A DNA stretch of 64,000 bases from Labrys sp. WJW (GTDB taxonomy: Bacteria > Pseudomonadota > Alphaproteobacteria > Rhizobiales > Labraceae). Position numbers and translations under genes: made by a program. Below the pieces are notes generated by a model. That model was not told the DNA's origin and did no database searches. It saw only the letters and a list, made by a program, of their open reading frames with translations. Location: positions 1-64,000 of the forward strand of contig NZ_LYXZ01000014.1 of NCBI RefSeq assembly GCF_001676615.1, read 5' to 3'. Every line of letters begins with the position of its first letter. Position 1 is the stretch's first letter. This document shows, in pieces, positions 51,819 through 60,008 of this stretch.

Positions 51819-52088
51819 ATGTCAGACCGCCGCCAACAGCTTGAAGATATGATGTCTTCTGCCGAAATGTCGCAGACCACGTTATCGGCCGTGCTTGGCG
51901 TCAGCCTGAACACCGTCAGCCGCTGGCTTGCCAACACGCGGCACGCCATCCCGGTGCCGGAATATGCCTTCGCTTTCCTGGCCGCATACAATGCCGTGGC
52001 GAAATCCCACAGGCCGCAACTGCTGGCCAAGCTTATGAGCGAAAAAAGCGCCCCGGCCGCGAGGGCAGGGGCGTCTGATTCTCAATAG
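51819..52088 (+). CDS. Small helix-turn-helix regulator, phage repressor/Cro-like
   Basis: An 89-residue protein with a HTH at about residues 17-38 (MSQTTLSAVLGVSLNTVSRW) and a Pro-containing loop VPEYAFAFLAAY. It has AGGAG 8 bases upstream. It faces the minus-strand late genes and is the only clear transcription factor in the prophage part seen here, so it is a candidate for the lysogeny switch. Confidence 0.75.
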   Translation: MSDRRQQLEDMMSSAEMSQTTLSAVLGVSLNTVSRWLANTRHAIPVPEYAFAFLAAYNAVAKSHRPQLLAKLMSEKSAPAARAGASDSQ

Positions 52089-52288
52089 CGATTTTCGGCC
52101 CGCAAGGGTCGTTGCGGAGGCTCGGTTGCAGCGCCTACGGGCTGGGGCTCGGGCTGCGCCTCAACGGTGCATTCCTCAATCATCCGTGCCGCCAGCATAA
52201 GCGGCGTCATGCCCAGCTGCGCCGCCCTGGCCTCGATGCCGGCGGCAATGCGCAGCGTCCGCGCTGTCACCCTATGAGCTTTCATCAT
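52082..52288 (-). CDS. Small phage hypothetical protein
   Basis: A 68-residue protein from ATG 52288 with GGAGG upstream. It contains RVTARTLRIAAGIEARAAQL and MLAARMIEECTVEAQ. The helical N-terminal part may bind DNA (ribbon-helix-helix-like), but this is weak. It overlaps the previous gene by 17 bases and its end meets the HTH gene end (7-base overlap). Confidence 0.5.
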   Translation of the reverse strand: MMKAHRVTARTLRIAAGIEARAAQLGMTPLMLAARMIEECTVEAQPEPQPVGAATEPPQRPLRAENRY

Positions 52289-52664
52289 GGGGCCTCCTGG
52301 ACTTGTTGCGCATAATAGCGGCCCTGCGCTCCCGCCGCTCAATTGCCCGTTGGGCGTTTTCTCGGTCTTCGCGTTCCCGCCGCTCGGCCTCGATGGCCCT
52401 TTGCTTGGCGATACGCCTGTCAACCTCCGCGTCGACCTCTTCGCGCCACACGGTTTTGTCGTGCTGCTCTTCCAAGATTTCGCGGATCCGTTTGATATCG
52501 GCCCGCATGGCATCGTCGGAGCCATTGACGGCCGGCAGACGTGCCGGCGCGGTGGAGTTCTTGCTCCGAAAATAGTTGGCGACACCTTTGTAAAAAGCCG
52601 CCGCTATACCACCCGCAACGATCGCCCACCCGTACCACGCGTCAGAATCAGGGGGCGTCGGCAT
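52272..52664 (-). CDS. Phage membrane-anchored coiled-coil protein
   Basis: A 130-residue protein: one N-terminal membrane segment (AWYGWAIVAGGIAAAFYKGV) followed by a long charged helix (DAEVDRRIAKQRAIEAERRE...). The start ATG 52664 overlaps the end of the upstream gene. Layout resembles small phage membrane accessory proteins near lysis genes. Function unknown. Confidence 0.6.
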   Translation of the reverse strand: MPTPPDSDAWYGWAIVAGGIAAAFYKGVANYFRSKNSTAPARLPAVNGSDDAMRADIKRIREILEEQHDKTVWREEVDAEVDRRIAKQRAIEAERREREDRENAQRAIERRERRAAIMRNKSRRPHDESS

Positions 52665-53109
52665 TCCGATACATCCTTTCGGCGTCGCCGGCCTCGTCGG
52701 CGATAGTGGTCGCAAGAAACAAATCGCCCACCATCAAGCCCAGATAGGTGACGACGCCGATTGAGGATATGTCCGCTTGCCAAAGGCCTATGACGATCAG
52801 CCCCCACGCGCTTGCCGAAAGCCATGCCGTGCCCGCCCGCACAAGCGGAGAGAACCGGCGGAACACTTTGAACGTGCCGTTGAGTGTCAGGGCAACGAGC
52901 CGAATGAAAGCCACCAGCATGAAGACGATTCCCCACGTCTCTTCTGCCGCCACAGACTGCATGATGTCGTAGGCGGGGGAGCGGCCGAAAACTGCATCCG
53001 GTTTCAGGATGACATAGGCGCATCCTGCCAGGATGCTTGCCAACAGCCATTCCCAAAACCGTTCGCGGAAATGCAGCTTGGCCCCGAGGATAACGCGCGA
53101 CACAATCAT
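52648..53109 (-). CDS. Phage polytopic membrane protein
   Basis: A 153-residue protein with about four hydrophobic stretches (WEWLLASILAGCAYVIL, TWGIVFMLVAFIRLVAL, AWLSASAWGLIVIGLW, IGVVTYLGLMVGDLFLA). Holin function is possible from its position beside the spanin and endolysin genes, but it is larger than most holins and may be an unrelated tail-region membrane protein. Confidence 0.6.
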   Translation of the reverse strand: MIVSRVILGAKLHFRERFWEWLLASILAGCAYVILKPDAVFGRSPAYDIMQSVAAEETWGIVFMLVAFIRLVALTLNGTFKVFRRFSPLVRAGTAWLSASAWGLIVIGLWQADISSIGVVTYLGLMVGDLFLATTIADEAGDAERMYRNADAP

Positions 53110-53327
53110 GTCCGTGGCCTCGGTCGGGGCCAGTGGCAGGCCGCGACACCGCTTTCTATGGTGTCGTCTATCCAGCCCTGGTCAGCTGGCGTCTTGCCGT
53201 GAACGACGGTTTTTGGTGCTTCGAACACCCTGCACTCACCGCCGCTCACACTTGCCGGTCGAAGTGTCCCACACGCCGCCAGCGTCAACGCAAGCGCGAC
53301 GAGTATTCCGAGCCTTGGCAGCCGCAT
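53106..53327 (-). CDS. Outer-membrane spanin lipoprotein (Rz1-like)
   Basis: A 73-residue lipoprotein: signal LGILVALALTLAACG with lipobox LAAC, then a polar region with EAPKTVVHGKTPADQGWIDD and a Pro-rich end PRPRPR. It overlaps the Rz-like gene in a different frame by 92 bases, the classic nested Rz/Rz1 arrangement. It would span with Rz to fuse inner and outer membranes in lysis. Confidence 0.7.
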   Translation of the reverse strand: MRLPRLGILVALALTLAACGTLRPASVSGGECRVFEAPKTVVHGKTPADQGWIDDTIESGVAACHWPRPRPRT

Positions 53328-53475
53328 CTACTGCGCTCCTATCTTGCTTTTCGATTCGGGTGAGTTCCCGCTGTCCGCCGGCTTCCAAAAGTGCGGTGGC
53401 TATCCACCCGAGGAAGCCGACGACGACAACAACGGCGACGATGATCAGCCAGCCGCGAACGGAGATGAGGCCCAT
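53236..53475 (-). CDS. Inner-membrane spanin (Rz-like)
   Basis: A 79-residue protein with an N-terminal membrane segment (WLIIVAVVVVVGFLGWIATA) and a periplasmic helix ending RACVDAGGVWDTSTGKCER. The nested overlap with a lipoprotein gene and the 3-base gap after the endolysin support a spanin role. It is shorter than lambda Rz, so confidence is moderate. Confidence 0.65.
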   Translation of the reverse strand: MGLISVRGWLIIVAVVVVVGFLGWIATALLEAGGQRELTRIEKQDRSAVDAAAKARNTRRACVDAGGVWDTSTGKCERR

Positions 53476-53478
53476 GGC

Positions 53479-54480
53479 TCACCCCTCGACGTCGGCGCGA
53501 ACGTCCTGCAGGACGCCCACGATCTGATGTCGCAGAAGCAGCACGACGACGAGGGCGACAAGGGCGACGCCGCCGATGGCAAGCACGGTTTGCCAGTCTG
53601 CGCCAAGCAGTCCGGACAATGCCGAGCCGACGCCACCGCCGATGCCGAGTAGCCAGCCGCCTAAGCCCGTGCGGCGCTTCACAGCCTTGTCCACCTCGAC
53701 GGGAACGGTCGGACGGTCGACGGGTACCGGAACCGTCACGGTCTTTTCCACCTGCACCGGTGCCGCCTGCACGTCGGCGGTGCGGGCAGTGGCCTTCGTC
53801 AGGTTTACCAAGGCGGTGTGGAGCGCGGCCCGCGTGCGCGGCCCTGCATCGCCGTCGACAGGCGACAGCTTTGCAGCCGTCTGGAACTGCCGCACGTCGT
53901 TGGGGCCGTAGCCCAGCAGGACAAGGGCGACCTTCGCATACCAATCGAGGCGGTCGGCGAATCCGTTCAAGCCGCCGTTTATCTTCTTCGTGATCGTCTC
54001 GATGTCGTTTCGGTCGGCGTAGCGGTTGAGCCCACGCGTCGACCAATACCAGAGGGGGCCAACACCTTCCCACGGGTCGGTGTTCATCAAATCCGGCTTC
54101 GCCTCGAAATCTGGCGTGTTGGGATCGATATTCTTCCGGCACCAATCGCGGAACGCCGCGGTGTTCGCCCGCCCGGTAATCTGAATGCCAGTCCGGCCCA
54201 TGAAGCGATGGCCGTCACCAGGCTGTGTGTTGCCGAGATCGGCGCGCCCCTCGTACTTCTTCTGGGCCGGCGTCGGCCCCCAAATCTCCCGGTCCCACTT
54301 GAAGGCGCCGGACTCGTGAAGATCCTGCGCCAGGTAGTGGGCGATGCGGTGAGGTTGGTCGAGGCCGAGCCGCGCGCCGTAGGCATTCAGGCCGGCAATG
54401 ACGCTGTTGGCGTTGGCCACCTGCGCGGACGAAAGCGGCCCGGCAATCTTGCGGATGATATCGAGGGTAACGGGCGTCAT
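53479..54480 (-). CDS. Endolysin (GH19 chitinase-like) with C-terminal membrane region
   Basis: A 333-residue protein. Residues about 1-190 are a GH19-type lysozyme: the catalytic glutamate in AQDLHESGAFKWDREIWGPT, then YEGRADLGNTQPGDGHRFMG and RTGIQITGRANTAAFRDWC. Around 215-235 is a short peptidoglycan-binding-like part (SPVDGDAGPRTRAALHTALV), followed by a Val/Pro-rich linker and one or two membrane segments (LLGIGGGVGSALSGLL; TVLAIGGVALVALVVVLLL). ATG 54480 has GGAG upstream. The membrane tail suggests holin-independent release or anchored activity. Confidence 0.85.
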   Translation of the reverse strand: MTPVTLDIIRKIAGPLSSAQVANANSVIAGLNAYGARLGLDQPHRIAHYLAQDLHESGAFKWDREIWGPTPAQKKYEGRADLGNTQPGDGHRFMGRTGIQITGRANTAAFRDWCRKNIDPNTPDFEAKPDLMNTDPWEGVGPLWYWSTRGLNRYADRNDIETITKKINGGLNGFADRLDWYAKVALVLLGYGPNDVRQFQTAAKLSPVDGDAGPRTRAALHTALVNLTKATARTADVQAAPVQVEKTVTVPVPVDRPTVPVEVDKAVKRRTGLGGWLLGIGGGVGSALSGLLGADWQTVLAIGGVALVALVVVLLLRHQIVGVLQDVRADVEG

Positions 54481-54501
54481 GGATAGCTCCAACGTGGTGA
54501 C

Positions 54502-54840
54502 TTAGGGGCGGGGGGACACGCGCACTTTGGCCGTGCCCGACATGCCGAGCGCCCTGGCGCTGGCAGGGTTCAAATCGATGACGCGCCCCCGAATGAATGG
54601 CCCGCGGTCGTTGACGCGACACACGACGGCGCGGCCTGTGCGGAGGTCGGTAACATGCAGACGGCTGCCAAATCGTGCAGTCCGATGGGCGCAAGTGCGC
54701 TCGGAAGTCGGGAAACGTTCGCCATTCGCGGTGCGGGATCCGCTTTCGCTGCCGTACCAACTGGCGACGCCCGTTTCTGCTTTTCCGGTTGTGATGATGG
54801 CGCACGACAGCGCGCCGGCTGCCGCCAGTACTTTCAACAT
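54502..54840 (-). CDS. RlpA-like double-psi beta-barrel protein
   Basis: A 112-residue secreted protein: signal peptide about 22 residues, then GVASWYGSESGSRTANGERF, LHVTDLRTGRAVVCRVNDRG and PFIRGRVIDLNPASARALGM, the RlpA DPBB pattern including the Asp in NDRGPF. RlpA proteins are lytic transglycosylases acting on denuded peptidoglycan. It lies 21 bases upstream of the endolysin gene and likely belongs to the lysis group; a moron role is also possible. It lacks the SPOR domain of host RlpA. Confidence 0.85.
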   Translation of the reverse strand: MLKVLAAAGALSCAIITTGKAETGVASWYGSESGSRTANGERFPTSERTCAHRTARFGSRLHVTDLRTGRAVVCRVNDRGPFIRGRVIDLNPASARALGMSGTAKVRVSPRP

Positions 54841-54948
54841 TGAGTTTTCCTAAAGGGGGGCGGCAGAATATTTGCCGCACTAATGGCTCTGGACTTCAAG
54901 CGCAGAGCACCGCTACCATCCGCCTCAGCTATATGGGGAGGCGACTAC

Positions 54949-55536
54949 ATGAATGTGCGGGCACTACTTATTGCGGCGATCGCTATTGTCGGCGCAAACT
55001 CGGCAATGGCTGACGATGCCAACACGGGTATTCTACGCGCTGTGCTCGAAGACGGCGGAAAATGCCGACAGGAAGAGACGGAGGCCAGCAAAGCGGCGTG
55101 CTTTGAACAGGCTATTTCGGTCGCTCAAGGCAAATACGACGCTTCAATTGCAACGGCGGAAAAGGATGCGGACGAAAAGCCTAAGTCTTACAAGGTTGTG
55201 GACTCGGATGATCTTTACGTCTCACCCAACAAATACAAAGGTACGGCCGTCGAGTGGCGAAACGCGCAATGCCTGTACGCTGATAAAGACGAATACCGCT
55301 GTGCAAGCAATGGCCGTGGCATGACCGTCATGATTGTAGCCAGGAAAATCACGCCAGATAACGAGCGGACGATGCTCGAAAATGACTGCGACTCGGTGAA
55401 GTCGACATTTACAAAAAAGTGCCGTCGTACAATTCGATTTACGCTTTTGGGTTCGACCATGGATGACATCGGCGGCATCGAAAATAAGCGCGTCGTATTG
55501 CTGGCGAAGGAACTGGAGATCTTCAAGGGCAAATAA
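54949..55536 (+). CDS. Secreted Cys-rich hypothetical protein (moron candidate)
   Basis: A 195-residue protein on the plus strand inside the minus-strand late block. ATG 54949 has GGGGAGG upstream; the signal peptide is about 21 residues (RALLIAAIAIVGANSAMA). The mature part has LYVSPNKYKGTAVEWRNAQC, YADKDEYRCASNGRGMTVMI and CDSVKSTFTKKCRRTIRF, with several cysteines likely in disulfides. Codon use is visibly more AT-rich than that of flanking genes. Opposite orientation and own ribosome site suggest expression in the lysogen. Function unknown. Confidence 0.75.
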   Translation: MNVRALLIAAIAIVGANSAMADDANTGILRAVLEDGGKCRQEETEASKAACFEQAISVAQGKYDASIATAEKDADEKPKSYKVVDSDDLYVSPNKYKGTAVEWRNAQCLYADKDEYRCASNGRGMTVMIVARKITPDNERTMLENDCDSVKSTFTKKCRRTIRFTLLGSTMDDIGGIENKRVVLLAKELEIFKGK

Positions 55537-55539
55537 TGG

Positions 55540-56595
55540 CTACTTGCCCTTGGCCGCCGTCTTGCTTCCGCGACTGTCCTTCCCGGATTCGCCGGCTGGC
55601 TTCTTCACTGACAGCGACGTGGTCCAACCAGACCGGGAATAATTCTGTGTCACGGTGTCGATGGTGTACGTGCCGTCAACACCGGGGCGGGCGCCGATCA
55701 GGATAACGGTTGCCTCGGGCTGGGGGGCGGTGCTGCCATCCACGACGATGGTGCCGCCGCCCTTTTCCCGCTCGGACGTTTTGGCGTGCGATTTCGCCCG
55801 AGCCTTCGCCTCGTCCTTATCGGCGGCTGTAAACCGGTCGACGAATTCGGCCTTAGCGCCGTCGTCCTGGACCTGCTGCTCTTCCTCTACCCATTTGGCC
55901 TGCTTCTTGTCGTAGTGCCGAACCTTGATCGTCTTGTATCGAGGGCGCCCCATTTCGGGGCTGATATCCCATGAAATGAGGTTCACGCCCATCACCGCGG
56001 CGAACGTCGGCAAATCCTGCCCGCTTGCGCTTTTGCCTGCGTTCCTGTCGGCGACGATGGCCTTGCGCCCTACGACCTTGAAGGTGCCGCCCACCTCCCG
56101 CGCCACGCGCTGTGCGAAGGCGAGAAAGCTTTCATTCTGCATGGCCCAATATTCGCGGGTGATTTCCGCCAAGGATGGGGCGACCACGACTTCGTCAATG
56201 TCCGAATCCTTGGCGGCGTCGGACAGCACTTCGCCGATCTTCTTCTTATCCCAATGCTTTTTGCGAGGCTGCTTCGCCTTTGAATTCGTGTCAGCACTCT
56301 TGGCGGACACCGATAGCGTCATACCGCTGGACCGGGATCCCTTCGAAGTAACCTCGTCGACCGTACCAGTGAATGCGATTTGGGACGGGTTCTCATCATT
56401 CCCGAGTTCAACGGACACTGGCACGCCCTGGCGCGGCAGCAGAATCTGCCCGTTGCGATCGTCGAATTCGAATTGGCAGGTGTCTTGTGTGTTGCCGGCC
56501 TTGTCGGTGATGGTGATGTCCGTCAGGTAAGGCATGATCGCCGACGAGACGTTTTGCCCATCAATCGTGACAACGCATATGGTTTTGGTGGCCAT
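55540..56595 (-). CDS. D: Phage late control / tail protein D (gpD)
   Basis: A 351-residue P2 gpD-like protein, a hub protein of contractile tails (gp27-like fold). Features are LTDITITDKAGNTQDTCQFE near the start, VPVSVELG, REYWAMQNESFLAFAQRVAR (about 150-169) and GARPGVDGTYTIDTVTQNYS near the end. It ends the tail operon order X-D as in P2. Confidence 0.9.
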   Translation of the reverse strand: MATKTICVVTIDGQNVSSAIMPYLTDITITDKAGNTQDTCQFEFDDRNGQILLPRQGVPVSVELGNDENPSQIAFTGTVDEVTSKGSRSSGMTLSVSAKSADTNSKAKQPRKKHWDKKKIGEVLSDAAKDSDIDEVVVAPSLAEITREYWAMQNESFLAFAQRVAREVGGTFKVVGRKAIVADRNAGKSASGQDLPTFAAVMGVNLISWDISPEMGRPRYKTIKVRHYDKKQAKWVEEEQQVQDDGAKAEFVDRFTAADKDEAKARAKSHAKTSEREKGGGTIVVDGSTAPQPEATVILIGARPGVDGTYTIDTVTQNYSRSGWTTSLSVKKPAGESGKDSRGSKTAAKGK

Positions 56596-56598
56596 GGT

Positions 56599-56829
56599 TC
56601 AATCCCACAGGCGGACGGCAGGCCGACGAGGTGTCACTACGTCGGGTGCCTCGATAGGGATTTTGAACACCGTGCCAACGGGCAGGATAGGCCCGAGGTC
56701 GGCAAGTCCTTCGTTGGCGGCAAGCGTCCGTTCCAGCAGGCCGGGCACCACGCGCTTGAAGCGCCGCCACAGAATGAGATCCACCATCAGGTTGTCACCT
56801 CGGACGGTGACGGTCTCGTAATCGGTCAT
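56599..56829 (-). CDS. X: Phage tail protein X (gpX)
   Basis: A 76-residue protein with DYETVTVRGDNLMVDLILWR and LGPILPVGTVFKIPIEAP, the LysM-like pattern of P2 gpX. It starts with an ATGA overlap to the gpU stop and ends 3 bases before gpD. Structural role at the tail tip or baseplate. Confidence 0.9.
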   Translation of the reverse strand: MTDYETVTVRGDNLMVDLILWRRFKRVVPGLLERTLAANEGLADLGPILPVGTVFKIPIEAPDVVTPRRPAVRLWD

Positions 56830-57248
56830 TGCAACAGCCAGGAAATGGAGGCGAAGAAGTCAGGGCCGGACGGCGGCTCGTCCCGTTTCAGGGTGAGCGA
56901 CGCGTCAATGACGCGTCCGACTCCGTGCGGCCCCAGATAGGTGGATTTCTCAGAGCAGCCGCCGACACAGAACCACCCGAGGGGCACGCCATCGCCGCGC
57001 ATGAAGTATTGGGCGATGCCCGATTGCCGCATTGCGTCGAGATCGGACAAGCTGCCCAGCCCGCCAAGCTTTTCGGGGAACAGCTTGATCGTGATGGTGA
57101 AGCTTTCGGGGCCGTCGCCGACGAATTCGAGGGGAGGGCGACGCCCCATGACCGGTTTCTCGACGAGCCCGGCTTCGGTGGTGCGCTCGTAATCCGTGAT
57201 GTTCACGGGATAGACTTCGAAGATGACGGGTCCAAGAATGGCAAGCAT
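56826..57248 (-). CDS. U: Phage tail protein U (gpU)
   Basis: A 140-residue protein of the P2 gpU family: MLAILGPVIFEVYPVNITDY, GRRPPLEFVGDGPESFTITI, and GVPLGWFCVGGCSEKSTYLG. It acts in tail assembly, probably at the end of the tail tube. Located between tape measure and gpX as in P2. Confidence 0.9.
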   Translation of the reverse strand: MLAILGPVIFEVYPVNITDYERTTEAGLVEKPVMGRRPPLEFVGDGPESFTITIKLFPEKLGGLGSLSDLDAMRQSGIAQYFMRGDGVPLGWFCVGGCSEKSTYLGPHGVGRVIDASLTLKRDEPPSGPDFFASISWLLQ

Positions 57249-57256
57249 GGTGAGTC

Positions 57257-59881
57257 CTATGGCCCGGCCCCGATGCCGACGTCAGCATTGACGCCTCGCA
57301 CCGCCTGGCCGCTGGTTGGCGAGCGCACAAACATTCCGTTGATTTTCTCGATGGTGGCCACAAGCTGGTTTGCCGCCGCCTGCGCCGCCTGAATGGACGA
57401 AAGGTCGATTTTCGGTGCTGCCGTCACATCGAGGGCGCTTTTGATTTCGCCGCCCGCTTGCTTCGCCTTGTCCACGTCATCTTGATAGTTCTGGCCACCA
57501 GACGACGGAGGGGTCCACCCGGCATTTGGGGCTCGAGAGACGCCGGCAGCGCCCTGCGGGTATTTCGCAGCCATGCCGCGCAATGACATGTCGGAAGTCG
57601 CGGGCGCAGTTGCCCACGTGTTCGGCCCCTCTTTATAGCCACCCCACATGCGTCTGGCGCGATCCCAAATCGACAGATTGAATTCTGCCTCGGGGTCGTA
57701 TGGCTTCCCGGTTCTGGTTGTCGTGGGATGGGGAAGCTTCGGGAACAGATAGTCCATTCCCTCTTGCCCAGCCGCCAAGATGGCAGCACCCACGCTTATG
57801 CCGGCGGCTACATTCCATTTCCCACCCTTCTTGCCGCCCTTCGCGCCGCCTGCTGCATCAGCAGCGCCACCGGTAGCAGCTGCGCCCTGCAGAGCCCTCG
57901 CGGCTACCGTCAATTCACCGGCCGCCGCTGTCAGGGCAGTGGCTGATTTGAATTCCAGTAGGTTGTTTACGAGTCCCCAAGCGCCTGAGAACTCGGCAAC
58001 CTTGCTGGCTGCCAATCCGGCGGCGCTGCCGAACGCCAACAGATTGGGATTGGCTTCGGCAAGCCCTTGCACAAATTTCCCCGTGGCGTCGGTAATATTG
58101 GTGAGGAATCCGCCTGTCCCGGAATTGTCGAGGGAGCGGCCCACAGCCGTTTCGAGGTTCTTCACCGCACCTTCAAAGCGGGAAACTGCACCGTCGAAAC
58201 CGCCCATACGCTCATCAGAGACGGACTTTGCGTAGCCGTCCGAATGATTGTTGAGTTCGTCGATCATGTGCTTGAAGGTCTTGGAATCTCCAAGCGCGGT
58301 AGCAATGCGGCCGCCCTGCTTCGAACCGAATACGGCGTTTGCAAGGGCGAGGTTGCCCGCAATCTTCGGCATCAGATCTTCAATGAGGGCGTTGATATCC
58401 ACGCCGCGCATCGAGGCATCGCGGAACCGGTTCGCCATACCGGCAATGCTCTTCTTGGCCTTGGCGTCGTCGCCGTCGAGATTGTCAGCCAGGACACCCA
58501 TAACGGCCGGCGTGAATTTGGCCGGGTCCGAAATCATCGACTTGTCTTCGAAGATTTTCTTAAGCCCGGCCCGGGCCTCTTCGTTGAGCGCCACGCCGTA
58601 TTGCGCCGCCACGTTCTTGACGAACGGGTCCACCTCGATGCGGTCGGGGTTGCGCTGGTAGTTGGAATAGTCCAGCCCGTTGGCGAGCATGGCTTCCTTC
58701 GCGCCGCGGGTCGGTTTCTGCCCGAAGGCCATGAGAGCGCGGAAGGCAACGCCTGCCTCGTCGCCGCCGATGTTGGCCTTTTTGCTGATAGCGCCGAACG
58801 CCAACAGGTTTTGTTCGCTGATACCAGCCATGTACGCCGGCGTGCCGCCATACTTGTAAATCTGACGGATATCCTCGGGCGTCATGCCGGATATTTTCGA
58901 GGCCTTCACCTGCACGTCAGCGGTCTGCCTTGCCGCCTCCGCAGCAGCCGCCACCGTCGAGACGTCCTTTTTGAAGGTGAAGATCGCGCCTTCCATCTGC
59001 TTCACAGCATCTGGCAGCGACAGGTCGAAACCCTGGCCGAGCGTGGCAGCGTCCGGCATCATGCCAAGGATGGCGTCACGCCTGACACCGCGCGCGGCAA
59101 GATCGCGCTGGGCTTCCAACACCTGCACGTCATTGTATTTGGTGGTGGCACCCATGTGGATGGCCTGGTCGATGAGCGGCGCTTGCTCCGCATCGGTGAT
59201 GCCCATCACCGCCTTGCCGTACCGGCGTTCCTTGTCGAACTCGCGATAGGTGTGGCCGACACCTCGCACGGCCTCGCTTGCCTTCGCGCCGACGTACATG
59301 GCCCCACCCGACGCCATGGTGCCGATGACGGCTCGTCGGCGCTCGCGGCGGGCTTCCAATTTCGCGGCGTTCTGTTCGGCAAGGACTTGTTTGCGGAGGG
59401 CGGCCGTCGTCTGCTCGATGGCCTCTTTGACGCGGTTTTCAGCCGTCACCAGCTTGTTTGCCGAGTTCCCGAACGCGCCGAATTCTTTTTCGGCCTGCTG
59501 GATCGCGAACTTCTGGCTGCTGATGGCATCCGTGGTTCGCTTCACATGCTGGGCGGCCTTCTCATAGGCCCTCTGCATGCGCTCGGTCGGGTTCGCCGAA
59601 GCCTGCAGCGCATTGCCGAGTTCCCGAACCCGCTGGCGTGCCTTGTCATAGGTGGCCGTGAGTTCGGAAAGCCGCTGCTGCATCGTCCGAACTGAGCCGA
59701 CCCGCCCCAGCTGTTCCTGCTGCTTGCGGAGTTCGTTCGTCAGCTTCTGCATGGCAGCGGAACCGCTGCCAACTTCCTTTTCCGCCTGCGAGATCTTCTT
59801 GAGGGATTCCGCCACCTTTTTGGCGTGTGCGGAAGCATCATCCTGCAGCTTGATGATCAGTTCGGCGATAGATGCAGTCAT
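57257..59881 (-). CDS. T: Phage tail tape measure protein (gpT)
   Basis: An 874-residue protein. The N-terminal 180 residues are coiled coil (LIIKLQDDASAHAKKVAESL, VRTMQQRLSELTATYDKARQ). The middle is the PhageMin_Tail domain (LDYSNYQRNPDRIEVDPFVK, VNALIEDLMPKIAGN-type segments), and hydrophobic or Ala/Gly-rich stretches follow about 640-700. The length sets the tail length during assembly. Its ATG overlaps the gpE-prime stop by ATGA. Confidence 0.92.
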   Translation of the reverse strand: MTASIAELIIKLQDDASAHAKKVAESLKKISQAEKEVGSGSAAMQKLTNELRKQQEQLGRVGSVRTMQQRLSELTATYDKARQRVRELGNALQASANPTERMQRAYEKAAQHVKRTTDAISSQKFAIQQAEKEFGAFGNSANKLVTAENRVKEAIEQTTAALRKQVLAEQNAAKLEARRERRRAVIGTMASGGAMYVGAKASEAVRGVGHTYREFDKERRYGKAVMGITDAEQAPLIDQAIHMGATTKYNDVQVLEAQRDLAARGVRRDAILGMMPDAATLGQGFDLSLPDAVKQMEGAIFTFKKDVSTVAAAAEAARQTADVQVKASKISGMTPEDIRQIYKYGGTPAYMAGISEQNLLAFGAISKKANIGGDEAGVAFRALMAFGQKPTRGAKEAMLANGLDYSNYQRNPDRIEVDPFVKNVAAQYGVALNEEARAGLKKIFEDKSMISDPAKFTPAVMGVLADNLDGDDAKAKKSIAGMANRFRDASMRGVDINALIEDLMPKIAGNLALANAVFGSKQGGRIATALGDSKTFKHMIDELNNHSDGYAKSVSDERMGGFDGAVSRFEGAVKNLETAVGRSLDNSGTGGFLTNITDATGKFVQGLAEANPNLLAFGSAAGLAASKVAEFSGAWGLVNNLLEFKSATALTAAAGELTVAARALQGAAATGGAADAAGGAKGGKKGGKWNVAAGISVGAAILAAGQEGMDYLFPKLPHPTTTRTGKPYDPEAEFNLSIWDRARRMWGGYKEGPNTWATAPATSDMSLRGMAAKYPQGAAGVSRAPNAGWTPPSSGGQNYQDDVDKAKQAGGEIKSALDVTAAPKIDLSSIQAAQAAANQLVATIEKINGMFVRSPTSGQAVRGVNADVGIGAGP

Positions 59882-59997
59882 TCGAGGGGTGCCCCTGCGC
59901 CTTCCTTGAGGAGCCGCGCCTCATCCCACCATTCGATCAATTCGTGCCAATCCATGGCTCGAATCTCTTGGAGGGAAAGGCGCGGAAATGTCGCCAT
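59878..59997 (-). CDS. E': Tail assembly frameshift extension E' (GpE-like, 39 aa)
   Basis: A 39-residue frame (MATFPRLSLQEIRAMDWHEL, ending in EWWDEARLLK and GAPLE). It overlaps the tape measure start by ATGA. The frame is the -1 frame of the E gene and stays open back to the slippery TTTTTTG at 60069-60075, so it is probably made mainly as the C-terminal part of a 177-residue E+E' fusion, as in P2. The W-x-E/E-W-W-D helix is typical of the small second product of this family. Confidence 0.8.
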   Translation of the reverse strand: MATFPRLSLQEIRAMDWHELIEWWDEARLLKEGAGAPLE

Positions 59998-60008
59998 CAC
60001 CAGGGCGG

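Noticed and set aside
51819..52088. HTH protein as the antitoxin of a toxin-antitoxin pair with 51412-51696
   Set aside because: The genes are divergent rather than in one operon, and the partner has no toxin motif; a lysogeny switch is the simpler reading.
58067..59695. 542-codon frame opposite the tape measure gene
   Set aside because: Antisense shadow of a well-supported structural gene with no motif of its own.
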